DNA of 64,000 bases. Source: JAFKFH01 sp017307375 (GTDB lineage: Bacteria > Pseudomonadota > Alphaproteobacteria > Ferrovibrionales > Ferrovibrionaceae). The stretch covers positions 4,030,001-4,094,000 of the forward strand of contig OZ245874.1 of NCBI GenBank assembly GCA_965229335.1. Reading direction: 5' to 3'. How positions within the stretch are numbered: the stretch's first letter is position 1; the number at the start of each line of letters is the position of its first letter. Under the pieces are notes generated by a model. That model searched no databases, was not told where the DNA came from, and saw only the letters and a program-made list of their open reading frames with translations. A program made the translations under genes and the position numbers. Shown here piece after piece: positions 24,493 to 33,113 of the stretch.

Positions 24493-25833
24493 ATGCGCCG
24501 AACGATCCTCGCCCTTCCCCTCGCCCTTGCCGCCTGCGGCAGCCATAGCCCGGAACGTGTCGCCGCCACGGCAACCGGCTTCGTCAGCCATCAGCTCTGT
24601 TCCGCGGTCTTCGTTTCGGGGGCGGAACCCGAGCACTATTACAAGAACGGGATCGAGCCGGTCCTGTCGCCGCTCGGCGACCTCGTCACCCATCAGGTCG
24701 ACCGCACAGCCGGCACCGTAACCGCCCGATTCGCCGGCAGCGAGACCCGCGCGGTCTATCGCGGCGCCTATGGCTGCACACTCGACCAGCCCCCGGAGGC
24801 GAGTTTCCATCCGATTGCGGCCGATCCCCCGTCGCCCGGCCCGGTCGAACCGACCGACCCACGGCTGCGCGCCGCCATCGACAGCGAATTCGCGCCGGCA
24901 GCCGGGCGGACGACATCCGCGGTGGTGATCCTGCATGACGGGCGCATCATCGGCGAACGCTACGCCGCCGGCTATGGCATCGAAACGCCGCTGCATGGCT
25001 GGTCGGCCACCAAGTCGGTCACCAACGCGTTGCTCGGCATCCTGGCCCATCAGGGCCGGATCGACGTCGAGGCCGCTGCACCGGTTCCGGAATGGGCCGA
25101 CCGCGACGACCCGCGCCACGCCATCACCATCGACCAGATGATGCGCATGACGACCGGCCTCGATCTCGGGCAATCACTGGTCGCAGGCTTCGGCAGCGCC
25201 TTCGATCCTGCCGCACAGATGCTGTTCACCCTGCGGGATATGGCCGGTTGGGCCGCGCGGCAGCCGCTGATCGCGCCGCCAGGCACCTCCTGGACCTATA
25301 CGGACGGCAATACCATCCTGCTTTCCCGCATCATCCGCGACCTCGCCGGCGGCGACGCGGCCGCCACCCTGGCCTTTGCCCGCAGAGAACTGTTCGACAA
25401 GCTGGGCATGCGCGGCGTCACCGTCGAATTCGACGGCGCGGGCACCCCGCTCGGCGGCACCCACATGCATGCTCCCGCAAGGGCGTGGGCACGGTTCGGC
25501 CAGTTCTACCTCGACGACGGCGTGGTCGACGGCCAACGCCTGCTGCCGGTCGGGTGGGTCGAGGCAGCCGCCCGGCCGACCCCCGCCGCGGATCGCTTCG
25601 GCTACGGTGCCGGATTCTGGACCAACCGCGGCGACGGTGCCGGCGCCCGGTCGCGGATCGAAGGAGGAATGCCCGCCGACGCCTTCATGGCCCGCGGCAG
25701 CTTTGGCCAATATGTCGTGATCGTGCCCTCGGCGCGGCTGGTCGTCGCGCGGTTCGGGGTATTCCACACGCCCTACGGCGATATCGACGCGATGAACCGG
25801 CTGGTCGCGTCGGCCGTCGCCGCGTTGAACTAG
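24493..25833 (+). CDS. lipoprotein serine hydrolase (beta-lactamase class C fold)
   Basis: A 446-residue protein. A lipoprotein signal (MRRTILALPLALAACGSH, Cys after LAA) is followed by the penicillin-binding-protein-like domain from about residue 120. The nucleophile motif SATK (SxxK) is in 'LHGWSATKSVTNALLGIL', and the 'YTDGN' segment supplies the YxN-type motif. The start is ATG 24493, with GGAG six bases upstream. These enzymes are esterases or peptidases of the outer cell envelope; the substrate is unknown. Confidence 0.85.
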   Translation: MRRTILALPLALAACGSHSPERVAATATGFVSHQLCSAVFVSGAEPEHYYKNGIEPVLSPLGDLVTHQVDRTAGTVTARFAGSETRAVYRGAYGCTLDQPPEASFHPIAADPPSPGPVEPTDPRLRAAIDSEFAPAAGRTTSAVVILHDGRIIGERYAAGYGIETPLHGWSATKSVTNALLGILAHQGRIDVEAAAPVPEWADRDDPRHAITIDQMMRMTTGLDLGQSLVAGFGSAFDPAAQMLFTLRDMAGWAARQPLIAPPGTSWTYTDGNTILLSRIIRDLAGGDAAATLAFARRELFDKLGMRGVTVEFDGAGTPLGGTHMHAPARAWARFGQFYLDDGVVDGQRLLPVGWVEAAARPTPAADRFGYGAGFWTNRGDGAGARSRIEGGMPADAFMARGSFGQYVVIVPSARLVVARFGVFHTPYGDIDAMNRLVASAVAALN

Positions 25834-25836
25834 CGC

Positions 25837-26250
25837 TCAGATCAGGCCGAGATTGCGCAGTTCGGCCAGCATCTCCGGCGGGGCATCGGCGGCAGCCCCC
25901 TGCAGATCGGGCGGCGCATCCTTCGCCGCCAGGTAGCGCCAGCCCTGGAACGGCCGGAAGGGGCGCGGCTCGACCGGCACCAGCTTGCGATCCAGCCTGA
26001 TCAGGCAGACCGGCGTCCCGTCGGGATCGTTGCCCTCGTCGAAGGCGAGGACGCGCTGGCGCACCCGCACCATCCCCTTGATCACCCAGTAGATCGAGCC
26101 GGCCGCGAGTATTTCGGCGTCGCGTTTCGGCGCATGGCGGGTGCGGTGGTGGCTGTACCCGAGCTTGGCGGTCGGCCGGCTGGATTGCCACGCCTCGAGA
26201 TCCTCGATCGATTCCGACCCCACGGACAATTTTATCAGATGCAACGTCAA
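25837..26250 (-). CDS. DUF1489 family protein
   Basis: A 137-residue alphaproteobacterial protein with 'LHLIKLSVGSESIEDLEAWQ' at the start, 'GYSHHRTRHAPKRDAEILAAGSIYWVIKGMVRVRQ' in the middle, and 'CLIRLDRKLVPVEPRPFRPFQGWRYL' toward the end. The family usually begins MTLHLIKL, so I place the start at TTG 26248-26250; an ATG seven codons upstream (26271) is the alternative. Function unknown. It converges with the serine hydrolase with a 3-bp gap. Confidence 0.82.
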   Translation of the reverse strand: MTLHLIKLSVGSESIEDLEAWQSSRPTAKLGYSHHRTRHAPKRDAEILAAGSIYWVIKGMVRVRQRVLAFDEGNDPDGTPVCLIRLDRKLVPVEPRPFRPFQGWRYLAAKDAPPDLQGAAADAPPEMLAELRNLGLI

Positions 26251-26378
26251 CGCTAACCCTCGGCAGGCCATGCTTCCCGGTCACCGGCATAGGCGATCCG
26301 AAGCAGGATGCCAAGCCGGACCGGCGGAGCGGCCGGGATCAGTGCGTCGCGGCATGCGGCGAAACGTCATCGAGAGTT

Positions 26379-27773
26379 TCAACCGATCTCCCCGAGCAGC
26401 CGCCACCAGAGAAAGTCGAGCGGCAGCAGGAACACGATCGTCACGATGGCGAGCGCCAGGCACAGTTTCAGCGCCGCGGCCATGCCGGCGCCGGACAATT
26501 GCGTGCCCACGACGAGCGGCCCGGACTCGTAGGGAAACAGGACCGTCGAGAAGCCGAGCACCTGCGCCATCAGCACCGTCTGCAGCGGCCAGCCGGTCGC
26601 CTGGGACAGATCGGCGGCAAGCGGGGTCAGAACCGCCGGCACCCCCGGCAGCGTCGTCGCCAGCCCGATCAGCGTTCCGAGCATCGACATCGCCGCGAAG
26701 TTCAATGCCTCCGCGCCCGGCGCCAGCGGCAGGATGGCGAGCAGCCGATGGGCGAGCACGTCGCCGAGGCCCGAATGGGCGACGACCGCCCCCAGTGCCA
26801 TGATACCGGCGATGTAGAACAGCGTGCCGTAGGGCACTTCCTGGGCGAATGACTTCGGTGGCACCAAGCCGGTCGCCGGCAGCAGGCATACGATCCCGGC
26901 AGCCAGCGACACCCAGGCCGGCGATACGTGGTGCAGGAAGTCGGTAACCCAAAGGGCGAGCGAGACCATGATCAGCAAGGTCAGGCGCCATTCGTCGCGC
27001 GACGGGCGGCGGCTCAACGCCGGCGCCTCGCTGGCGGTTTGGCCGGCCGGAGTCCGATCGGGAAACATCCAGAGGATCAGTACGACGGTGGCGGCGGCCT
27101 TGAGCAGGCCGAGCACCGGGAAGTGCAGCAGCAGGTAATGGCCATAGAGCGGCGTGTAGCCGTAGAGCTGCTCGGCCGCGCCGGCCAGCACCATATTGGG
27201 CACGTTGGCCGGCAGAATGGCGAAGGTCGGCAGGTGGACGGCGAAGGCTGCGGCCAGCACGATCCCGGTGCGCCCGGGCCTGCCGTCGACGAAGCCGTGA
27301 CGCTCGGCCAACGCCGCCGCAATCGGCAGCAGCAGCACCGCGCGGCCGATCGACGAGGGCAGGATGAAACCGAGAACCAGCCCGATCACGGTGATGCCGA
27401 TGACCAGTCCGGGGTAGCGCCTGCCGAACAGCGCCGACAGCCCTATCGCAACCCGGTCGCCCAGCCCGGTGCGGCGCACCGCGACGCCGATGATCAGGCC
27501 GCCGAAGATCAGCCACCAGGCCGTGGAGGAAGAACCCGAGAAGACCACCGGTGGCGGCGCGACCTTGAGCATCACCGCCCCCAGCAGGAAGGCCAGGGCC
27601 ACGACGTGCTCGGGCAGCCGTCCGGTGGCCCAGAAGGCAATGGCGACCACGGCCAACGCGGCGGTATTGGCGGCCGCTGGCGGCAAGCCGGCCGGTGGCG
27701 CCAGGAAAAGCCAGGCGGACAGCGCCACCGCAATGGCAATCACGAGGATGGGCAGACGAATCGCTGGAACCAT
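26379..27773 (-). CDS. SLC13/DASS-type anion transporter
   Basis: A 464-residue membrane protein with around 11-12 hydrophobic segments. Family patterns include 'FSGSSSTAWWLIFGGLIIGVAV' in the first half, 'GFILPSSIGRAVLLLPI', 'HLPTFAILPANVPNMVLAGA', and in the second repeat 'LGTLIGLATTLPGVPAVLTPLA'. The family imports dicarboxylates, citrate or sulfate, often with Na+. Substrate cannot be read from sequence. It stands alone. Confidence 0.8.
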   Translation of the reverse strand: MVPAIRLPILVIAIAVALSAWLFLAPPAGLPPAAANTAALAVVAIAFWATGRLPEHVVALAFLLGAVMLKVAPPPVVFSGSSSTAWWLIFGGLIIGVAVRRTGLGDRVAIGLSALFGRRYPGLVIGITVIGLVLGFILPSSIGRAVLLLPIAAALAERHGFVDGRPGRTGIVLAAAFAVHLPTFAILPANVPNMVLAGAAEQLYGYTPLYGHYLLLHFPVLGLLKAAATVVLILWMFPDRTPAGQTASEAPALSRRPSRDEWRLTLLIMVSLALWVTDFLHHVSPAWVSLAAGIVCLLPATGLVPPKSFAQEVPYGTLFYIAGIMALGAVVAHSGLGDVLAHRLLAILPLAPGAEALNFAAMSMLGTLIGLATTLPGVPAVLTPLAADLSQATGWPLQTVLMAQVLGFSTVLFPYESGPLVVGTQLSGAGMAAALKLCLALAIVTIVFLLPLDFLWWRLLGEIG

Positions 27774-27843
27774 GCCCTACTATGGAACCAGGGCGCGGCG
27801 GCTGTCGCTGCCGCGTGAAGCCATTTGGCCGCGCGACGGGCGG

Positions 27844-28593
27844 TCAGTCCTCCAGCTTTTCATGCGCGTCGGCGACGCCCTTCCGCCAGTAGCCGGCGGC
27901 CTTCAGCCATTCCTTGCGATGGCCGCCCGGCCCCGCGAGGAAATGGGCACGCAGCGCCCGGGCAACCGACGCCTCGGCCGCAATCCAGATGAACCCGTCA
28001 CCGGGAGGCAGTCGCAGGCGTTGCACGGCGGCAAGCAGCGCACCTGGATCATCGGCCCGATCCAGCGGTCGATGGACCCAGGTCGCCTGATGATCGGCAC
28101 GGGAGGCAAAGACCTGCTCCTCGTCCGCCCCGGTGACCGCCGCGACGCTCAAGGCCTTTGCGCCGGCCGGCAATTCCTCCAGCCGGCGGCCGATCGCCGG
28201 CAGCGCGGTCTCGTCACCGATCAGCAGCCACCAGTCGAAGGTCGGGGAGACAACCATCGAGCCACGCGGACCGCCGACTTCCAGCCGGTCGCCGGGGCGG
28301 GCCTCAAGCGCCCAGCGCGTAGCCGGGCCGGCCTCGTGAACCGCGAAGTCGAGGGTCAGCGTGCGGGCATCGCGATCGAAGGCGCGCGGGGTGTAGTCGC
28401 GCATCGCCGGCTCACCCGCCGGGCCCGGCACGAAAATCTTCACGTGATCGTCAAAGCCGAGGCTGACGAAATCGGCCAGATCGTCGCCGGCGAACACCAG
28501 GCGAATCATGTTGGGGGTGACGCGGACCGTATGGCGCAGCGTCAGCTGGCGGCGCTTGAGTTCGTGGCGGTGGCGGGAAATCTGATGGTCCAT
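27844..28593 (-). CDS. siderophore-interacting protein (ferric-siderophore reductase, ViuB/YqjH type)
   Basis: A 249-residue flavoprotein: FAD-binding barrel with 'MIRLVFAGDDLADF', 'RDYTPRAFDRDARTLTLDF' (the RxYTxR FAD motif) and 'GDRLEVGGPRGS', then an SIP C-terminal domain with 'LIGDETALPAIGRRLEEL' and 'WIAAEASVARALRAHF'. It reduces ferric siderophores in the cytoplasm to free iron. The start at ATG 28591-28593 has GGAG six bases upstream; an ATG two codons earlier overlaps that site. The promoter region holds three GATATATC boxes. Confidence 0.9.
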   Translation of the reverse strand: MDHQISRHRHELKRRQLTLRHTVRVTPNMIRLVFAGDDLADFVSLGFDDHVKIFVPGPAGEPAMRDYTPRAFDRDARTLTLDFAVHEAGPATRWALEARPGDRLEVGGPRGSMVVSPTFDWWLLIGDETALPAIGRRLEELPAGAKALSVAAVTGADEEQVFASRADHQATWVHRPLDRADDPGALLAAVQRLRLPPGDGFIWIAAEASVARALRAHFLAGPGGHRKEWLKAAGYWRKGVADAHEKLED

Positions 28594-28605
28594 AGGCATC
28601 TCCAG

Positions 28606-28662
28606 TTCGATATATCGAATTGAAGGTATTTTTAGATATATCGAATTTCAAGATATATCGAA
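28606..28662 (-). promoter_or_regulatory. three GATATATCGAA operator-like boxes upstream of the siderophore-interacting protein
   Basis: A perfect 14-bp palindrome TTCGATATATCGAA occupies 28606-28619. TTAGATATATCGAA (13/14) lies at 28632-28645 and CAAGATATATCGAA (11/14) at 28649-28662. The repeat core GATATATC is itself palindromic. Such boxes fit a PadR-type repressor, common next to siderophore-interacting proteins, but no regulator gene is adjacent here. Confidence 0.65.
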
Positions 28663-28663
28663 C

Positions 28664-28792
28664 TCAAGGTGCCATATTTGCCAGGATGACGTCGCGCAGG
28701 ATGCGGATCGGCGCGATCCACTGGTCCGGCTTGTCGTAGTTGCCGGCCGTCACGACCCGCACGACATCGAGGCGAGGCAGAATGAACAGGCG
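28664..28792 (-). pseudogene. remnant of a serine hydrolase (class C beta-lactamase family) C-terminus
   Basis: On the minus strand a 42-codon stretch between an in-frame TAG (28793-28795) and TGA (28664-28666) reads 'RLFILPRLDVVRVVTAGNY' followed by 'DKPDQWIAPIRILRDVIL'. This matches the typical end of secreted class C-type serine hydrolases ('LFVVPELDLVVVVTAGNYD'). No start codon or upstream domain remains; the sequence beyond 28795 is unrelated. The gene probably once shared this locus with the siderophore-interacting protein and was lost by deletion. Confidence 0.65.
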
Positions 28793-28826
28793 CTAGCGTC
28801 GATCGACCTGACGAGCGTGCGGCGGC

Positions 28827-29372
28827 TTATCCGGCCAGCTGTTGCAGCAGCGCATAGCCGGCTGGCCAGTCGCCGAGGCCGCTTTCCGAATTGATATGGC
28901 CGGCGGCACCGATCTCGACGATTTCCGAATGCCAGATGCCGGCCAGCTGGCGCGCGCGCCCCGGGCTGCACCAGGGATCGTCGGACGAACAGACGACGAG
29001 GCTCGGGAAGGTCAGCGGCATTTGCGGCAGATCGGCAAATTCCGCGGCCTCGGCCGGCAGGTTCGCCGGGTCCGGGGGCGCGACGAGCAAGGCGGCGCGA
29101 ATGGTGCGCTGGACGCAGGCGGCGTCCCACAGCGGCACCAGCAGGCAGGCGAGACTATGGGCAACCAGGACGGGCGGAGCCTTGCAGGCCAGCACGGCGT
29201 CGTCCAGCCGGGCGATCCAGGCCGCAAGGTCAGGGCGGTGCCAGTCGTCCTGAAGAACCGTGACGAATTCGGGATGCAGCCTCGCCCAACGCGTCTGCCA
29301 GTGATCGGGACCCGAGCCGCCCAGGCCCGGAACGATCAGGATCGGCGTGTTGATCGAGGCCGCATCGGTCAT
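28827..29372 (-). CDS. small alpha/beta hydrolase (RBBP9/YdeN family)
   Basis: A 181-residue serine hydrolase: 'ILIVPGLGGSGPDHWQTRW' near the N-terminus, nucleophile elbow 'LVAHSLACLLV' (H-S-L), acidic residue in 'SSDDPWCSPGRA' and catalytic His in 'AAGHINSESGLGDWP'. The ATG overlaps the HMG-CoA lyase stop (ATGA), so it is the last gene of the leucine operon. It may hydrolyse a thioester or ester intermediate; that is conjecture. Confidence 0.85.
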   Translation of the reverse strand: MTDAASINTPILIVPGLGGSGPDHWQTRWARLHPEFVTVLQDDWHRPDLAAWIARLDDAVLACKAPPVLVAHSLACLLVPLWDAACVQRTIRAALLVAPPDPANLPAEAAEFADLPQMPLTFPSLVVCSSDDPWCSPGRARQLAGIWHSEIVEIGAAGHINSESGLGDWPAGYALLQQLAG

Positions 29373-30280
29373 GTGCTCGTCCTGCCCTTCAAGGCCCGGG
29401 CCACCCGGCTCGACGGCGGTTTGCCCAGGGCGTCGGCGATGAACCAGGCGGTCTCGACCAGACTGTCGAGATCGATACCTGTCGCGATCTCCATGCCATG
29501 CAGCATGTAGACGACATCCTCGGTCGCAACATTCCCCGAGGCACCCCGGGCGTAGGGGCACCCCCCGAGACCGGCGACCGAGGAGTCGACGGTCGCAACA
29601 CCCATTTCCAGCGAGGCTAGGATATTGGCCAGCGCCTGGCCATAGGTGTCGTGGTAATGCGCGCCGAGCGCCTCGATCGGCACGAGATTGGCGCAGGCTT
29701 CGATCATCCGCTTGACCTTGAGCGGGGTACCGACACCGATGGTGTCGCCCAGCCCGACCTCATAGCAGCCCATGTCGATCAGGGCCTTGGTGACGGCCGC
29801 CACCGCGGCCGGGGCGATCTCGCCTTCGTAGGGACAGCCGACGACGCAGGAGACGAAGCCGCGGACGCGCAGCCCGGCAGCCTTCGCCGCATCGACCACC
29901 GGCTGGAACCGGTCCAGGGATTCGGCGATGGAGCAGTTGATGTTCTTGCGGGAGAAGCTTTCCGACGCGGCGGCGAACACCGCGATGTCGGTGGCGCCGG
30001 CGGCAAGCGCGCCCTCGAACCCCTTCATGTTCGGCGTCAGCACCTGATAGGTGACGCCGGGCCGGCGCACGAGGCTCGCCATCACCTCGGCGTTGTCGCC
30101 CATCTGCGGCACCCATTTCGGCGACACGAAACTTGTCGCCTCGATGTGGCGCAGGCCCGCCTCGGCCAGGCGCTCGATCAGCGCCACCTTGACCGCGGTC
30201 GGGACGATGCCGGGCTCGTTCTGCAGGCCGTCGCGCGGCCCGGCCTCCCAGATCTTCACGCTGCGGGGCAGGTCGGCCAT
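29369..30280 (-). CDS. liuE: hydroxymethylglutaryl-CoA lyase
   Basis: A 303-residue DRE-TIM metallolyase cleaving HMG-CoA to acetoacetate and acetyl-CoA, the last step of leucine breakdown. 'WEAGPRDGLQNE' (substrate/metal loop), 'ATSFVSPKWVPQM', 'HYHDTYGQALAN' (metal His pair) and the conserved active-site Cys segment 'GLGGCPYARGASGN' are all present. The ATG overlaps the MCC alpha stop by one base (TGATG), with GGAGG upstream. Confidence 0.95.
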   Translation of the reverse strand: MADLPRSVKIWEAGPRDGLQNEPGIVPTAVKVALIERLAEAGLRHIEATSFVSPKWVPQMGDNAEVMASLVRRPGVTYQVLTPNMKGFEGALAAGATDIAVFAAASESFSRKNINCSIAESLDRFQPVVDAAKAAGLRVRGFVSCVVGCPYEGEIAPAAVAAVTKALIDMGCYEVGLGDTIGVGTPLKVKRMIEACANLVPIEALGAHYHDTYGQALANILASLEMGVATVDSSVAGLGGCPYARGASGNVATEDVVYMLHGMEIATGIDLDSLVETAWFIADALGKPPSSRVARALKGRTST

Positions 30281-32283
30281 CACGCATCCTCCTCGAAGGC
30301 GACGAGCACCACGCCTTCGTTCACCTGCTCGCCCACCGCGGCATTGATCGCCGCGATCCTGCCGTCGACCGGCGCCGCGATGGTGTGTTCCATCTTCATC
30401 GCCTCGAGGATCAGCAGCGGCTGGCCCTTCGCGACTGCGTCTCCGGCCTGGGCCAGGACCTGGATCACCTTGCCCGGCATCGGCGAGGTCACCCCGCCGT
30501 GGCCGCCTTCGTCATCCTCGGCGGCAAACGGATCGACCAGGGTGAAGCGCCAGGTCACGCCCTGCACGATCAGCGTCAGATCGCTGCCCGCCAGGGCCAC
30601 CGCGGCGCGCAGGCGCAGGCCGCCCAGGTCGGCTTCCAGCGTGCCGGCGGAATCGAGCGTCGCCGAGGCAGGCAGGTCGCCGAGGACATAGCCGCCCTGC
30701 TTGCGATAACGCAGCGCCATCGCAACGGGCGTACCGCCATGGACCAGGCGGACCACGTCGTGCCCTTCGTCGTTCAGCCGCCAGCCGTCGGTCCGCGCCC
30801 AGGGTGATCCCGGATCGCCGGAGGCCGCCGCGGCCTCGCGGGCCGCCTGCTCGCGCCCCTTGACGACGGCGAGCGCCGCCAGCGCCAGGATGGTGTCGGA
30901 CGGCGCCTCGCTGTCCGGCAGCAGGTCGGCCCGATGCCGCTCGATGAAGCCGGTATCGAGATCGCCGGCAGCAAAGGCCGGATGCAGGCAGAGTCGCCGA
31001 AGAAAGGCGACGTTGGTGGTCGGCCCGGCGATTTCGTAGTTCTGCAGCGCCGCCGCCATGCGCCGCAGCGCGCCCTGCCGGTCGCGGTTCCAGACGATCA
31101 GCTTGGCGATCATCGGATCGTAGAACGGCGTGACCGTATCGCCCTCGCGGACGCCGGTATCGATGCGGACATGGGCATCGGTCGGCGGCGGGCGCAGCCG
31201 GGCCAGCCGGCCGGTCGAGGGCAGGAAATTGCGCGCGGGATCCTCGGCATAGACCCGCGCCTCGATCGCATGGCCGTGGATGGCCAGTTGCCCCTGGGTC
31301 AGCGGCAGCGCTTCGCCCGCGGCGACGCGCAGCTGCCATTCGACGAGATCCTGGCCGGTGATCATCTCGGTGACCGGATGCTCGACCTGAAGCCGGGTAT
31401 TCATCTCCATGAAATAGAAGCGGTCGGCGCGCAGGCCGTCGGCCACGTCGGCGATGAATTCGACCGTGCCGGCGCCGACATAGCCGATCGCCTTGGCCGC
31501 GGCCACCGCCGCCTCGCCCATCCGCACGCGCATTTCGGCCGGCATGTCGGGAGCCGGCGCCTCCTCCAGCACTTTCTGGTGGCGGCGCTGCACCGAACAG
31601 TCGCGCTCGAACAGATAGACGGCGTTGCCCCGGGTATCGCCGAACACCTGGATCTCGATATGGCGCGGCTTGACCAGATATTTCTCGATCAGCACCTTGT
31701 CGTCGCCGAACGATGCAGCAGCCTCGCGCTGGGCGCCGGCCAGCGCCGCGGCGAAGTCTCCGGCGGCGTCGACCCGGCGCATGCCCTTGCCGCCGCCGCC
31801 GGCCACCGCCTTGATCAGCACCGGCCAGCCGATTTCGGCAGCCTTTGCCGCGAGCATGCCGGGATCCTGATCGTCGCCGTGATAACCCGGCACGACCGGC
31901 ACCTGGGCCTGCTGCATCAGCGCCTTGGCCGCGCCCTTCAGCCCCATGGCCTCGATCGCCGACGCCGGCGGCCCGATGAAGACGAGTCCTGCCGCCGCAC
32001 AGGCCCGCGCCATCTCGGCCTTCTCCGACAGGAAGCCGTAGCCCGGATGAATGGCCTGCGCCCCGGTCCGCCTCGCCGCCGCGATGATGCGATCGATGAC
32101 GAGATAGCTGTCGCGCGCCGGGGCCGGCCCGATATGCACGGCCTCGTCGGCCAGGGCGACATGGCGGGCTTCGGCATCGGCATCGGAATAGACGGCGACC
32201 GTACGTACGCCGAGGCGGCGGCAGGTATCGATCACCCGGCAGGCGATTTCGCCGCGATTGGCGATCAGGATCTTGTCGAACAT
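30280..32283 (-). CDS. liuD: methylcrotonyl-CoA carboxylase alpha subunit (biotin carboxylase + biotin carrier)
   Basis: A 667-residue protein: biotin carboxylase domain at residues 1-445 ('FDKILIANRGEIACRVI', the ATP-grasp loop 'AVAGGGGKGMRRV', 'FMEMNTRLQVEHPVTE'), a linker, and a C-terminal carrier with the biotinylation motif 'EAMKMEH'. It carboxylates biotin for the beta subunit encoded at 33114. The start at ATG 32281-32283 overlaps the hydratase stop by one base. An acetyl- or propionyl-CoA carboxylase would look similar, but the operon makes methylcrotonyl-CoA the likely substrate. Confidence 0.93.
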   Translation of the reverse strand: MFDKILIANRGEIACRVIDTCRRLGVRTVAVYSDADAEARHVALADEAVHIGPAPARDSYLVIDRIIAAARRTGAQAIHPGYGFLSEKAEMARACAAAGLVFIGPPASAIEAMGLKGAAKALMQQAQVPVVPGYHGDDQDPGMLAAKAAEIGWPVLIKAVAGGGGKGMRRVDAAGDFAAALAGAQREAAASFGDDKVLIEKYLVKPRHIEIQVFGDTRGNAVYLFERDCSVQRRHQKVLEEAPAPDMPAEMRVRMGEAAVAAAKAIGYVGAGTVEFIADVADGLRADRFYFMEMNTRLQVEHPVTEMITGQDLVEWQLRVAAGEALPLTQGQLAIHGHAIEARVYAEDPARNFLPSTGRLARLRPPPTDAHVRIDTGVREGDTVTPFYDPMIAKLIVWNRDRQGALRRMAAALQNYEIAGPTTNVAFLRRLCLHPAFAAGDLDTGFIERHRADLLPDSEAPSDTILALAALAVVKGREQAAREAAAASGDPGSPWARTDGWRLNDEGHDVVRLVHGGTPVAMALRYRKQGGYVLGDLPASATLDSAGTLEADLGGLRLRAAVALAGSDLTLIVQGVTWRFTLVDPFAAEDDEGGHGGVTSPMPGKVIQVLAQAGDAVAKGQPLLILEAMKMEHTIAAPVDGRIAAINAAVGEQVNEGVVLVAFEEDA

Positions 32284-33095
32284 CAGCCCTCGCCCCCGCG
32301 CACCCAGGACGGCCTGCGCTTTTCCAGGAAGGACGCCAACCCCTCCTGCCCTTCGTCGGTGGCGCGGGCATCGGCGATGGCGCGTGCGGTCAGCGCCATC
32401 AGCTCGTCGTCGATTTCCCGGTCGACGACATTGTCCAGCAGGGTCTTGGTCGCGGCCAGGGCGCCCGGTGCGGCGTTGAGAAAATCGGCGACCAGCCGGT
32501 CGCGCGCGGTCTGCAGCGCCACGCCGTCGGTCACCACCTCGTGGACCAGACCGCTGCGATGGGCGGCCTCGGTATCGAAGCGCTCCGCAGTCAGCATGTA
32601 GCGGCGGGCCTGGCGGGCGCCCATCGCGCGAATCACGTAGGGCGAGATCGTTGCCGGTACCAGGCCGAGCTTCACCTCGGTCAGCGCGAACTGCACGCCC
32701 TGCACCGCCACGGCGATGTCGCAGGCCGCGACCACGCCGACGCCGCCGGCGAAACAATTGCCGTGGACCAGCGCGATGGTCGGCTTGGACAGCCGATCCA
32801 GCCGGCGGAGCATTTCCGCCAGCCCCTGGGCATCCTCGAGGTTCTGGTCGTAGGTGTAGAGGGCCGCGGCCTTCATCCAGTTGAGATCGCCGCCGGCGCA
32901 GAAACTGCGTCCGTTGGCGCGCACGACGACGACGCGGATGCCGTCCTGCTTGTCGAGATCGTCCCAGATATCGGCCAGGCGCTCGATCACGTCGGCATTG
33001 AACGCATTGTGCAGCTGCGGGCGGTTCAGGGTGACGGTGGCGACGCCGGATTCGTCGGCATCGAGCAGCACCATGTCTTCGGGGTTCTCGCTCAT
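32283..33095 (-). CDS. liuC: methylglutaconyl-CoA hydratase (enoyl-CoA hydratase family)
   Basis: A 270-residue crotonase: oxyanion loop 'NGRSFCAGGDLNWMK' near residue 65, 'LVHGNCFAGGVGVVAACDIAVAV' with the second oxyanion glycine, and 'LTEVKLGLVPATISPYVIRAMG', where the Glu is catalytic. It sits between the two MCC subunits, as in liu operons, so hydration of 3-methylglutaconyl-CoA to HMG-CoA is the expected role. Confidence 0.9.
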   Translation of the reverse strand: MSENPEDMVLLDADESGVATVTLNRPQLHNAFNADVIERLADIWDDLDKQDGIRVVVVRANGRSFCAGGDLNWMKAAALYTYDQNLEDAQGLAEMLRRLDRLSKPTIALVHGNCFAGGVGVVAACDIAVAVQGVQFALTEVKLGLVPATISPYVIRAMGARQARRYMLTAERFDTEAAHRSGLVHEVVTDGVALQTARDRLVADFLNAAPGALAATKTLLDNVVDREIDDELMALTARAIADARATDEGQEGLASFLEKRRPSWVRGGEG

Positions 33096-33113
33096 CGGTC
33101 GGGCTCCCGTCGA

